NCBI GenBank assembly: GCA_963969595.1
Contig: OZ018414.1
Location: 22,923,660-22,987,659, forward strand
Reading direction: 5' to 3'
DNA from: Neckera pumila
Lineage: Eukaryota; Streptophyta; Bryopsida; Hypnales; Neckeraceae
DNA length: 64,000 nucleotides
Each line of letters begins with the position of its first letter. Within the stretch, counting starts at the first letter, position 1. The translations under genes and the position numbers were made by a program. Of the stretch, positions 34,801-47,179 are shown piece by piece. The notes under the pieces were generated by a model. That model was not told the origin of the DNA. It saw only the letters and a list, made by a program, of their open reading frames with translations, and searched no databases.

Positions 34801-35253
34801 TCTATGGTAGAACAACCCAATGCCATTAGTAACCCAATTCCGACATCTACTAGACCCTCCCATTTGCGTCAGTCACTTACCCATTATTGTAATCTTATAA
34901 GCAATCCTTTAGCATCATGTCAATGCACATGGGGAAGGGACATGTCAGCAAGTGGATTAGCATGGATCTACCCATGCTTTACCAATTTAGTCCCAACAAA
35001 CTTTGAAAAATCACATAAAATTCATTTCTTGTCGGAATGTCTTGATTCTACTCAATGCAAATAGGCTTCTCTCAAACTTTTCTGTCTCTGAAAAATACGC
35101 GTTTCTGAAAAATACGTGAGTTCACAAATAGCTTCTCTAAGGTATCTCGATATCTGCTTGAAAATAGGCATGTTTACCTTTATATGCTTTTTAGCACACA
35201 ACATGGTGATTGTTATCCTACATTCTACAAGTGTCCCTAATGTACCCACATCA

Positions 35254-38200
35254 TTACACGCCTCCAAAAATCTGCAATCAATCCAAAGTGTATGAAATTA
35301 TAATGCTTGTAGTACTACAAGACGTGTCTGGATATGACTCGCTACCTGAGAGTACAAGAAGGTCCCCCAAATTGCAATAGCAGCACCAAGGATGTTGATA
35401 GGCAAGATTTTTGTATGGAAGATGAGAATTGAGGACACAATAACAGTTACACGCTTTATGGTGTTCCCAATGCTGAAGGTGAGCGGAGAAATTTCATCCA
35501 ACGACATGTAGGACACTTGATTGTACAAGTGATAAAACACACTCTGCGCCGCAACCCACCTGCACATCACAATTATTTGGAAAGTCAAAATAACACAAAC
35601 TAATCACCACTGCACTTGCCTGACTCCCCATCCTTAAGATTACACTATTATTGATTTTAATGTTGGTAAAACTAAGGGACGCTTTAGGCTTAGAAGCCAG
35701 GCTAGAAATCTTCACTTGTGATTGGACTAAAGGCTGAAATCTGTACAATCGGTCTCTAGGTGTAAAGTGTCCCTAGTATTGGATGAATGCAATATTGGTA
35801 CCTATGCTAAATGTCAATTAAGGACTTATTGATAATTGAAAGTTCATGAATAGGGAGTCACCAATAAGTAAGCTGTTTAATTGAATTTGTACAACGATAA
35901 GTGAGTTAAATGACCAACAATGAAAATATAATTGATAGTGTAATATTTTGTGTGTCATGTGATAATTGTGGTTAAAAAATCAAATAGAATGCATCTAATA
36001 TTGTTTGATCCATCAATGTAGATGGAAATCACAAAACACAAAAAACAAACTCTCTAATCTACGTCATTGTTGGCAAACTATTTATTTGATGAAAGTTTTG
36101 AGTTCTATAATCTTACGGGTAGTTATTTTTAATAATGAATTTGAGTTTATACTCTCAAACAACATACTTAGTGATTGCACATTCTATGATATCCTCAAAA
36201 CTTGTCATATTGTGTACACATATGATTGTACAATTGTCACATGTTATTCAATGTTACACTGTTGTTTAGGATGACTCAAAATGTTCAGTGAATGACTTTA
36301 CAAGGTATCAAGGAATGCAAGTATTCAATCGTCTTATTAGAAGATAATTTTGTGGTTGATGATTATAGTAATGGACCTTTTGTTTCAGGGGTTAACCTAG
36401 TAAGGATGCCGATGATTGAAAATGTGTACCAAATGACTTTCAAAAAATTATAGGACCAAAAAATGTAAATATTCATTTTAGAATCTAATAATTTTTTGGT
36501 TGACTTCCTTGGTAATAGCGCCTTATTCTTCAAAGGTTAATTGCAATCATGTGTGAGAGCATTTAGACACCCATTATCTTGAGACATGTCATTAGAGGGG
36601 TTAGGCGGTACCATAATACTTGATTGCCATGGGTAAGGTTGGCAGCTTTCCAACCAGCAATCCAAACTTTTGGACCTTCAACGACTAATGCAAAAGGAGT
36701 CAAGATTGCAAGCGACATCATGCTTAAGCATGCGTAGTAGTTCATGCCTCCAATATTCTTGCTCTTGTTGGACATGCCTTTTTTGGAAAATATATTGCGG
36801 AACACAAAAGCAACATTGGAGATCATAGCCCCCACAAATCCTGTCCACCAACAATGACATTGCCCTTTTACTCCCAGAAAGTAGTCCATAAATTTGCAAC
36901 CTAGATAAACCATTCTTGAATAGCCAAAGTATCTTACAAAATCTATGATTGTAGTTGGAGAAAGACCTATCATGTTGAAGTGGAGCTCGGTGGCAGCTGC
37001 TAGTGTACAACCTCCAATAATAGGTAGGAGCGAGAGATATATTAGCAAAGGAAAGCGCTCTCCAAAAATCAATCTTTGGATGAGTACACTGAAGGCAGGC
37101 TCCGCGCTTTTGATGATGTGCGTGAAAGATATGTCCACCTTCGACATGCTCACAGTTGCTGCCACATGACCAATTGTGTGTGCTATCGCGACCTATTTGA
37201 GATGCCAAACCAATGGTTGGATGTATCAACACTTCATTATGCTAAGTCAAGTATTTGGGGCAATTGTATCATTGCCCCAAACACTGTTGGGAAATCAAAA
37301 TAGGGTTGTCATACTTAGTCCTTCTTTTTATAAGCCCTTAGATAAGCCAAAAAGTATTGAATGTGTGTAATTAAGTAGTGAGGCTTGGCATGACTGTATA
37401 TACAATAATGCCTTTGAGCCTCCTTGCTCTTCAAGCATTATTTAGTTCTAATTTTAGTATTCACTCATTGAATAACGAGGTGTATGCTATTTTCCAAAAC
37501 CCAACTATTGAGGTTATGTCTGGTAACATGAATCATTATAGATATAATGTCCCTTGTCACTCCCATGGGCCATAGCTCAACATCTTACTTCTAGTGTATT
37601 GAAGTTGTACTTTCACAATTTACCTAATCTATAACACTAAAGAAAGACAGGCTTACAAGACACAACTAAATATGCTATTTGTTTGCAATGCTAGACTGTT
37701 GCAAATATAGTCAGTTCATTGAGAATTCCAAGGCAATAACTTTTTAGAGGTTAGATAATAAACACAAGTATACATACATGAGCTTCAAATAAGATAATTG
37801 AATACAGACGTAATCCAAAGCATGAAAAGTGAATTGATAATCAAGTTGAAGCACAATTATACCGGAGCAAGGTGCTTCCAAAATTCACAATCCACTTGAG
37901 GGGCTTCCACAATCTTGAATGCCCACGAAACAAGCATAATGGCTGACCCAGCAGCAAGGGAGAGGGTGGATGTCAACCAAGGGAACGGATACACATTCAA
38001 CACCTTCTTGTTATAAATGTTGAACACCACATTCAAACTCCACCAAATGGCAAAATAGAGCCCAATTTTAAGCTTTGGAGGTACTACAGCATCCCCCGCC
38101 TTGACATCAATTCGAGGCTTTGGAGGTAGGCTTGGTCTAATATTTTCTTCTGCCTTGGCAATAGGAGACTTCTTGATAAATGAACACTTTTCCTTACAAA

Positions 38201-38417
38201 CTGGTGCTACATTCAAAGATTGACCACGAAGAAAAGGGATTAATTTTGAACTTGGCACTGGTTTGAGGGTTGATAGGTTGATGGTGCTAACATATTGTAA
38301 CTTGGAACGGGAATGAGAAATTGGTGAAAAGAGTCTAGATGGGTGCTTGATGGTACGGAATTGCAGCAAATTGGGGCTGTATGTCGAGGCCACATTGAAC
38401 AAAGCATGTGAATTCAT
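35254..38417 (-). CDS. GPT: Plastid glucose-6-phosphate/phosphate translocator-like protein, 5 exons, 413 aa
   Basis: It exchanges a phosphorylated sugar (glucose 6-phosphate in the GPT class) for phosphate across the inner plastid envelope, feeding starch synthesis and the pentose phosphate pathway. Exons: 38417-37863, 37192-36967, 36840-36612, 35559-35346, 35271-35254. All splices keep frame and rebuild family blocks. The start is the ATG at 38417; the next frame opening upstream is only a TTG. Residues 1 to about 105 are Ser-rich, transit-peptide-like. The hydrophobic core begins near [10 protein letters not shown]. Conserved pieces include [15 protein letters not shown] (Lys 213), [14 protein letters not shown] and the Lys372-Arg373 pair in GNTIKR, which in this family binds phosphate. 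The motifs favour GPT over triose-phosphate or PEP translocators, though substrate is inferred. Intron 2 has a weak GTCTTT donor, is 126 nt long and stop-free. The last exon encodes only five residues and is the least certain. Confidence 0.9.
36841..36966 (-). other. Stop-free 126-nt intron 2 of the translocator (exitron-like)
   Basis: The donor GTCTTT is weak and the acceptor is GGACAG. Splicing joins ...NMIG to FVGAMISN exactly as in the family. Length is a multiple of three and there is no stop, so retention would insert 42 residues between membrane segments instead of ending the protein. Confidence 0.75.
37485..37640. repeat. Dispersed repeat R3, copy 3, inside intron 1 of the translocator
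   Basis: Carries CCAACTATTGAGGTTATGT, GGTAACATGAAT, CACTCCCATGGGCC and TTTACCTAATCTATAACAC in the order of copies 1 and 2. Confidence 0.48.
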
Positions 38418-38496
38418 TGGAATGTCTTGGGTCTCACACAAGTGAGGAGAACATCTAAATTAGATAACAACTTCGGGATGTCTTTAAATTCATGTT

Positions 38497-38502
38497 CTTA
38501 TA
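38497..38502 (-). promoter_or_regulatory. Candidate TATA box of the translocator gene
   Basis: TATAAG on the minus strand, about 80 bp upstream of the ATG at 38417; another ATATAAG lies about 20 bp further upstream. Position fits a short 5' leader; no transcript support. Confidence 0.3.
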
Positions 38503-38524
38503 CCTACATGCTCCCACTTATATT

Positions 38525-40577
38525 GCACATAATGGGAGGTTCACTATTGCATTCAAGAATATGAATTCATCATTTTGATTTTTATCAAATGTTTTTTTCT
38601 TAGCTTGCAATCTTGCCATTAGATACTTGGTGTAGAGTCAATAACACCTATATGGGAGTAGAAGAATGTTGATTAAGATTCTAGTTCAAAATTGTAACCA
38701 ATTGTTGGTCATCCATGTAAAAATGCAATGTTGAATTCAATTCTTGAGGTAAAGAAACTTAATCTATCATTTTGATTCTATCCAATGTTTAATGTAAAGT
38801 TTGTATATTGGTCTGTTGTTTTGTCATTAATAATGTAGCAATGACCTAATTGGAATACAAGAATGATACTTATAATTCATTTTTAGGAAAGCCTACCAAT
38901 TTTTCACTAGTAATGTTAGAATGTTGCTTCTTGAAGAAAGAGGTTTGTCTTAGAAGGGCTAAAGAATTTTATGGACGAAAGGATATCAAATGTGAATTGA
39001 AACCAGCTATGTAGATGAGATTTCATATTTTGAATCATATTTCTTTAAAGCTTTGTAGCCTTTGCACGCACAATAAAGCAAAAGTATGAGTCACATTTTG
39101 TATTGAATTTCTAGAGCTTCTGTACAATATAAACAACTCGAAAGTATATTGCCCTTCCTTCTTCACATTGAATAGGTGCTACCGGATTTGAAAAGAAAGC
39201 ACAAAAAATGGTTCATTCAAAGAAATAGGTTTAACATGGTGAAGAGACAACTTTGAAAGGGTGTAAGGATGAAGAATATGCAAGAGCCTTACTTAACAAA
39301 GGAGGAATATTGAGATGAAATCGAGACAACCAATGTTTTAATCTAATGTGCTCTATTTAGAATAGGATTCTTCAAGAAGGAAATTCATCATACAATACTA
39401 TTGTAAGGCATATAGGTGAGGTTCTTCAAAGATAGACTTTATGCGATAGGGCAAGCGTGTATTTAAATACAATATTTTCATGTATTGTTTTGCTAGATGT
39501 AAAATTTAAGGATATTTTAATTTGGAATGAAGTAAATTTTTTTATAATGCTTTCAATTTCAAAATTTGTTATTCAACTATAACTTATGTTGAGAAGGTGA
39601 AAAATATAGTATGTGTGAAGATCATTAGTAGAGAATTTACTATAATTAAACAAATTCAATATTTTTTTTCTTTCCCAGGCGCATAAAACTTGTACTTAAG
39701 ATTGAAGAAAAACAAGAAGAAGAAGACAAATTGAACTCTTAACATAATAGGGAAATAGAGATGGTAGGTAGCAAGATAAAGAAATTGACCTGAAAGTAGT
39801 AATGTTAATGCAATAATACTTATGCAAAGGTAATCCATTTGAGCACGATTTTTTTTATTATAATGAAAAAAAAAAAAAATTGCTCTCCAAAAACATTCTC
39901 CTAAGTTGGCCAGCAACTTCAAGTACCCACACAAAAAAGAGATGCCCCTAAAACTCCGTTATTTTCAGAAGTCTTTTACCACAAACAAGTTTTGATGATA
40001 CTCTTTCCTTGATTACAAGTACAGTAGCTAGTTATTGAAAAGACCAAGTATTGAGGCCCGGTATGCAACACTAAAACCCCCTATAGAAAGCAAGAACGAT
40101 GAGCATTTGGGAATCAACCAGATGATACAAGGATCTTTGGCATCTTTGACACTAATTAATTCATTTTTGCCACATGTCCATCACACAACTATGGATTACA
40201 GCATTTGAAAAAGTTAATGATACACAAAATAAGATTTGGTTCAACAAGGCTAGTATTGAACCTTCCAATAGTACTGCTGTTAGTGCGGTAAATTCAAAAA
40301 GTGATGCTCTTTCATAAATTTAAATTACACTCACATTTTTGAAGAGAAGGATGATCAAAATTCAACAGAAAGAAAATTTGTCGCTGAACTGCCAAGATTA
40401 GATGACATGGGCTTGATTGCTGGATTGACTGTCAATTACAACCATCAGAGCTGAATTCTTCTCTAACTAATTCTAATGATCGGTTTCCAACATGGAAAGC
40501 GAACTAAATTAGAAAGCACGAGATAATTTAGAGCCACATGCTGAGAGCGCGGAGCATTAATGTCCATGTCGTGGCAG
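38525..40577. other. Intergenic region between the two host genes
   Basis: About 2.1 kb between the translocator start and the hydrolase stop; both genes read on the minus strand. It must hold the hydrolase 3' UTR and the translocator promoter. No repeats of the families seen elsewhere were recognised, and no ORF beyond about 92 codons of low-complexity sequence. Confidence 0.45.
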
Positions 40578-43500
40578 CTAGCGAATGGGGTACTTGCCTT
40601 TGAGCATGCCAAACAACTGATCCAGAACTAGAGCACCATCCTCGCGAATTCCAGAATGGAGGAATTGATTTGTCACCCAAAGCCGGATATCTTTAATCTG
40701 GGCGGCAGTTTCCTCTGAGAGGGCAATGTTCACATACAAGTCCTCATAGTAAACCGCTGCAGCAACAGGTACCTGCGGAGATGGCAAAGATGGAGGCCTC
40801 ATGTTAAAAACTTGTGGCGATACTGCACTGAGAAACTCAATACGCGACTAGTACTATTAATTTTGATCACAAGACATGACCTTTGGAGGATGAAATAAAC
40901 AGAACAGAAAAAAATTAACCGCTTGAGTTATGATCTGTAAGAGTTGTCCTTGGATTTTGTTCTCGCACCTTATTGTCATTCAGTTGCTTCCTGTTGTAAA
41001 GAGGAGGCCAGTCAGTTGTCTCAGCTATGATGTTGGCAGTCTCCTTAAATGGACGCAGGGCTGCCATGTCATCAAACATCCATGGGAAGATCATCTGTTC
41101 AAATTGGAAAAATCCAGCAATTAGAAAAGTTGCAAGAAATGTGGAGAAATAGACTTCCTGAGTTTTGTTTGATTATCGCTTTAATTGGAGCAGAAATCAT
41201 GTTTATTCGAGCTACCTTGTTATATTCAACATCAACCATACGCGAATCCAAGTAACAAGAATGAGCATGAAAAGGTGCTGCTTAAATGGCTTCTATGTGA
41301 CATGCTAAAAAACTATTTAGCAGGGTTTCGAGCTACTTCTTTGAGGTGGATTGCACACTTGTTACATCATATGCGCCATATAAATGCAATGGATAATCCT
41401 AAACTTGTTATGTCAGGCCCCGTTTGGACAAGATGTTGATTCAATTTAAATACTGTTATTTCAAGCTCGTTACTTCGACCTGTGTAGCCTGAAGTGACCC
41501 TAATACGAGAATCATACAAGTGATGCCAGATTCAACTTACCTCCCCAGTAAAGAGGACTTGCATACCATTTGACGCAGACTTCACTGCATCGAATTGTTC
41601 GCCCAATTCCTCACGTACACGGTGTGCAGCCCATTTTGAAGCGACACCCTTGATAAATCAAATGCATTTCACAAGTGTTGAGAACATATAAGGATCACGT
41701 AGAGCGTAAGACACGAGAACATGTGAAACTTCATATGATTCCCATCACCTAGTCAGCTTGTAATCCGAAGCAACATGAGTATTATGAAATTCAATAAATT
41801 CTGCATAGAAGGATGACTCTACATCAATCTTGTGCTGGTATGTAGCAAACAAGTACGAGCCAAAGAATTGTACTGCCCAAAAGAAACGGACTTAGATACC
41901 TGGCAATAAATAGACTCGTGCATGATGGCGTACAGCGGGTTTGTATCAAAGTCAAACCAGTTATCAATCTGCATAAATTCAATGCTTTTCGTCAATCCTA
42001 AGAACGTCATAATCTTAAAACTCATGTATGCTTAAAACATGGTTTAAATACCACACAGATTTGAAAACCCCTCAGATTTGGAATTTTCTATATTCCTCAT
42101 ATTAGCAAAGCCATAGTCAAAGAGTAGTGTTTGTCAATGCTCGATTCGAAAGGAGGGAAACACACTGCACGAAGGAAGTTATAGCTGAGTGCTCTCTTAG
42201 CTCCATCCACAAGAATTGGATCCCAAACTCTCTCAAAGCTGCAACAGAGACAAATACTACAAGAGTCATACTCCCTCGTATTACTAAGTCGGAAAGGATT
42301 TCTGGACAAGGAATAAATCACTTCCACACTAGACCACACTGGACCTCACTGATGTCAAGGTTGTTCCTTAAGCTGCTCTAAAGCAAGACGACACGTGAAC
42401 TCATAATATCTTGTATGTGGGCAGAAGCAGAAATTGATAGATGGAAACAATTTTTATACAGAATGTACTGGTCTCGTAGGCAATCACATGATAGTTCAAA
42501 TGAAGCCTTCGCTACTTGTTGCAACACGGTGAGCGAACATTGCTCACAGGTAATGTAGACGTTCAAGGCCACCCGAAGACCCCAACCCAGTCAACCCAAG
42601 CAGCTGAAGTCCACGAGGTGTCAAAAATCCTCCAGAGGGCAATGCTACCTGCACTGAATGCAATATTAGAGCCACAATTGATTGAAGAATTTCAAGAAGG
42701 GGAAGGCACTAAACTTGGAAGTGGACATCTTACAAAGACAAAGTCTCTAGGTTGCAAAGGAGATAAGTTGTAGGATTTAATTCCTATATCTTTCATAAAT
42801 CCAATCTTCAGAAAGTAGGGCGATATTTGCTAAAAGTGATATACATTCCCAGTTTCCTGATCCAATTCACATTTTCACAGTGCTTATCTACTTATGCTTC
42901 TGTTCCAGGGTTAGGATATAGTTCAGATGAGCTCACTACATACGTTTTTTAGCATGACCAAATGCATTCGAGCCACACGATCCACGCTGTTTCAATGAAA
43001 GATTAACAAAAAGGTTGACATTAAAAGAACCTATAGAGCAGATGCTACTCAAGAACTCACCCCTCCTCCCTCAGACTGCGCGAGATGAAGGACAACTGAT
43101 CGCACAATTTCCGCATCCCCAGGAAATCGCTTGTAATACTTGGCATTCTGCAAGGCGACTCTCTTGTAACATGCACGGTACACTGCCTCCGCTGTACAGC
43201 CATCGTCTATTGGTGGAAGTCCACCAGTAAGTAACACATGGTGTAGACCATGGGGAGCCATGCTCAAGTATGTCACTGCACAAAACCCCCCATAACTCTG
43301 AAAAGGGCCCACGCTTCATTGTATCAGACCACTCTGCCTACACATTCACGTTTCCAGATGTCCGAATTGGCAAGCACGATAGACTACCGGTTACCTGCAA
43401 ATGAAGTCCGCAAAAAGAAAACCATAGAGTGGCAAGTCAAGTTTAGAGGTTAGATTACTAACCTGCCCAAGGACAGACCAGGGCTCGCCGTCTGGAACTA

Positions 43501-44862
43501 GATAGCTTCGGACGATTTCAGCATCTTTGACAATACTGTCAGCGCGGAAATTCCGAAGGTACGCTGCCTGTTGCTTTGGCGAAGCAAACTGGGCAAGAGC
43601 AGTTGTAGTCAGGGGTGTTGAGAGTCCTGTACCCCGCTGTAAACGAAACACATAATTAGCTAAACAAGGATGAGGACAACTTCCTTGAACTTTTAATACA
43701 CAGTGCAGAAAACAGCGGGGTAATTACTAAACACTTTGTGATGCTCAAGCATTCAGCATAAAACTCAACTCAAACAGTGAGACCTTGCAGCATCTTTGAC
43801 AGATGCACTTCCCGTTCTATTACAAATATGTTCAGCTTGTATGTTCTGTGTAAGGGATGCATATCCAGTGAAAATTTGAAAGTGAAATTTGAAAAATTGT
43901 TAGCCATCTCCTTGTTGTTTTTGCACAATGGCATCGTGAACAACGCAACCTATGTAAGAGAAGTTTATTTATCAGTGCCTGATCAAGGAGGATAACACGA
44001 TACTCCTCGCAAGCTTTTTTCACCCAGCCTCCTGCCTCTGTAGGGCGAGCACACTCAAAACCTGGGCCTCCTTGTAGAAATAGCAAGCACGGCAACAACT
44101 TATCTTCTTTGCCAACTGCAAGTCGTGAAGAGAAACAATATTAGTACCAATTCATCATCTCCATGAGTCGTGCAGATTAAAAGGATCATACAGCCATCAA
44201 TATATAGACTAAACCGCAAAAGAAACACACTAATTACTAGGTATTCACTCTTGGGATACGCAAAAATGATCGAAGAGATGTACCTCCAACAACTTCTCGC
44301 ACAAAAATCGTGATTGAAGAACCCTCGGAATTCCCATGATCTAAAGGCACAACAAAATAGTGATCTCGTAGTGATAATTCAGGCACTTGATACCACTCGC
44401 CAGAATTGCAGCCCCCTACATGAAAATCATCTATTGGTCTGCGCCAACACAAACCCAGACCATGAACAAGAGACACTCATATCGTCCGAGTAAGCTGAAA
44501 GGCCACATCCAGTGCTCTGTTGCAGTAGCCAATAACCTAATCTCATAGAAATAAGTAAAGGACTGATGTGCAGCTTGTAAGATAAAGGACCAACAAACAG
44601 GATTTGCATACTTTTGGTCAGAAGCTACAACGGAATCTGGAGGAGCTGGAGCAGTAGCTGCCGTCCAGGAATCTGAGCGAGCTGCAGTGATAGCAATACC
44701 AGCTGTAAATGCCCCTCCTGCCCATCCACGTTGAATCCTCCCGGTTGCCCTCAAACTCTTATCACCCCACCTTGAAATTGCCGGCCCTGCTCCTGTTCTT
44801 AACCTGGACATGCAAAACCTTGCTGCCGCCATTGCTCTCCCCACAGGTACTGCCATAAACAT
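40578..44862 (-). CDS. Alpha/beta-hydrolase, prolyl aminopeptidase type (S33), 11 exons, 541 aa
   Basis: Family members cleave N-terminal residues, often proline, from peptides; this plant branch resembles Arabidopsis At3g61540 and its true substrate is not established. Exons: 44862-44612, 44438-44284, 44115-43979, 43636-43463, 43297-43061, 42648-42548, 42238-42166, 41968-41900, 41648-41541, 41094-40969, 40772-40578. All joins keep frame. The first 80 residues are rich in Arg, Ala and Ser, suggesting an organelle presequence. QGGPG (150-154) is the oxyanion motif, DQRGTGLS follows, GQSYGG holds the nucleophile Ser240 (split between exons 4 and 5), and FLHSG supplies the probable His516. The acid is not certain; Asp488 in YYEDLYV is near the right place. 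Intron 3 has a GC donor; the other nine begin GT. The gene appears complete and intact. Confidence 0.9.
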
Positions 44863-44983
44863 GCAAGAGTCTGAGATTCTTCAACTGATCTACGAAGTCG
44901 TCTTCAACACACCTAAGTCCGTCTCTGATTCGTTATTAAGCCCTTATTACGCAGACTTGGCCATCGTTGTCAAGAGTCTAAAT

Positions 44984-45233
44984 AGATCCTAATTTCCTCA
45001 AGGACCAAGGATACATGGTTTGAAAATGACCAATTCAATTTATCATAATCTGAGGAATTTAATTCAGATGGAGCTAAAGCTTATCTCATCTGAATCAGAG
45101 TAGAACATTGCAACGGAAAGTCAAAATTTAAATAAATTGGACAAAAGATAGTCCCTACATGACATAATCCAACTGCAAGAAAATATGGGTCCCAATTTGG
45201 TTCTTTTAGTCCTTCAGGGCAATTAGGGGTTAA
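44984..45233. mobile_element. TTAA-element end upstream of the hydrolase
   Basis: GGGCAATTAGGGGTTAA ends at 45233 and matches the right terminus of the 3298-4672 subfamily. A possible partner (CCTCAAGGACCAAGG) lies near 44996 but lacks TTAA. Probably a truncated copy within 400 bp of the hydrolase start. Confidence 0.4.
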
Positions 45234-45344
45234 ATTCGTCTGAAGAAACTAAAATCGAGCCTTAAAATGTTTCATGTTCACCGAAAAAACATAAAAAACA
45301 TTTGACAGCTTCATGTAAAGACAAAAAAAGGATAGTCCGCATTT

Positions 45345-45905
45345 CAAATGTACTACTGCACAATTCACACAAACCTATCCACCAAATTCTAAATCATTGC
45401 CAAAACACTCGAACGCCATCCAAAAGTATCTCGAAATTGCCGAGTAAAGGACCACAAGTCTCGCACCTGAAACCTCAGCTAGAACTTGCCGAATTCACTC
45501 CAACAGCTCCACGCCCAAGCTCTTATCACAGCACAACTCATATCAAAACATGGAACAAAGATAAAGAAAATCACCGAAAACAGGGAAATCCTACCATAGC
45601 TGCGAAATAGCCTTCCGCATTTCAAACGAAAAAAATAAAAGATTCAACCATTGAACCAAGCCATTCACCTGAGATGTTAAGCACGCGATCACATTGATCA
45701 TATAATGCTGCACAATTAACAACAAGCCTATTTACTAAACCCTACATTATTAACAAAAACACTCGAACGCCATCAAGGGGTACCTCGAAATTGCCGAACA
45801 AAGGACTAAAATGCGCGCACCTGAATAAACCTCAGCTGGAACTTGCCGAATTCTCTTTGACAGTCCCACTCCAAGCTCTTCGCACAACACAGCACAGCAG
45901 TTTAT
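45345..45905. repeat. Diverged tandem duplication upstream of the hydrolase
   Basis: About 45350-45560 is repeated at about 45705-45905, offset 354 bp. Shared blocks include CACTCGAACGCCATC, CTCGAAATTGCCGA, CCTCAGCT-GAACTTGCCGAATTC and CCAAGCTCTT. The copies differ by scattered substitutions and small indels. On the minus strand this lies 500-1050 bp upstream of the hydrolase start, so it may be a duplicated promoter or leader region. Confidence 0.7.
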
Positions 45906-46849
45906 TTTCTCTGGCAGGCTAGTGAGGCAGCAGCGGGAGCTCCAGGTCCGATGCAATTGTGTACAGAAATTGGCAAAGTAAGAGAAGGATCAAACCCTAG
46001 TTCTCAAAAGCACAGTTTCCCGAAAATTGCACGAAAACATTAAGATTCTTGCGATCAGCATGTGCTGAAGAGCTTCAAATGGAAGAGCACATGCTTGAAT
46101 TGGTGTTGCGAAGTTCAAAGCATGAAGAACAAAGAAACCTCTTTTCTCTAATATCACCTACTAATATCACATCCCCTGCAAAGTTCCCACAATCGCACCT
46201 GGTTGCAGACTGACTTCTTTAATATCACCTTCTATAATGTCACATGCTCTGTTCTATGAAGCCACCCCCGTTTGCACTCACTCTTATGTCACAGTAAGTT
46301 GCATTTAAATATGATACTAAAGAATTTGATAGATGTGGAAAAGCTTTTAGAATCCACTCTTTTGGCTCATGTCATCCCATGTACTTCTTTGATGTTATAA
46401 TTACATGCAATACCATTATAAGGTAGGAATATCCAAATGTAATAGGATTCGTTTATCGACACCTAGAATAAGTATTACAATAACGTAAAAGTGGACCCAA
46501 TGCTGACAAGTGAATTTACGTGAATGTGTTACAATGATGGGGGCAGATTTTACATTGGCCAATAAAACAAGCATGATACAAGCTTACGGTCAGTTGCTTT
46601 TGGGTGTTTTCGTGTCCATTATTCTGTTAGTCTATAATCCATAGTAGGTGCATCTACGCACTTGTTTCCACAAAATTTGTATTATATTTGTACAAGCTCA
46701 AAAAAATACAAGCCATGTTTTAACAAGCACACATCATTTTATTCTGGAGCTACCTTCAAAATCTGCAAATCTTGAATAAGTGTTACACTGAAGCTAAGGT
46801 GCTTCTACCATATTGCAACAATGTTACAAATCTCTATATCATCATATGC
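45906..46849. other. No gene seen
   Basis: Spacer with CTTTAATATCACCT / CTAATATCAC short repeats at about 46145-46240; otherwise featureless. Confidence 0.4.
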
Positions 46850-47160
46850 ATTTTGGGTGACTAAGGTTGTGATCAACACTTTTTTGAGGGCAAAATAGTG
46901 CCAATTTGCACCCAAAAAAATTAATTTGGCTAAAAATAGTGAAGAACCATGAAATTTTTTTGTCAAAAAATTACAAATTTAAAAAAAATTGTGAATGAAA
47001 TCGCCAAATTGTGGATGAAAATAGGATTAGAGATATGTGATATGTGCTAATATGATATTTTTTGTCCAATATGTAGATGAATGTTGAAATTTGGGGCGCC
47101 ACTATAACATTTTATATTGCCACTTTCATTGGCACTTCATAAAAAATGAAAAAAAAAAGC
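46850..47160. repeat. Truncated copy of the 3298-4672 element interior
   Basis: Follows 3685-3965 block by block (GGATGAAAATAG, ATGTGATATGTG, CAATATGT-GATGAATGTTGAAAT, CACTATAACATTTTA, CATAAAAAATGAAAAAAAA). No TTAA termini were found. Confidence 0.6.
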
Positions 47161-47179
47161 ACTGGTTGTGATATCTTGT

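Noticed and set aside
36678..37232. 184-codon minus-strand ORF in another frame of the translocator
   Set aside because: Shadow of exons 2-3, which are fixed by strong family matches and clean splice junctions.
45302..45610. 102-codon plus-strand ORF upstream of the hydrolase
   Set aside because: Coincides with the first copy of the tandem duplication; the second copy does not keep the frame.
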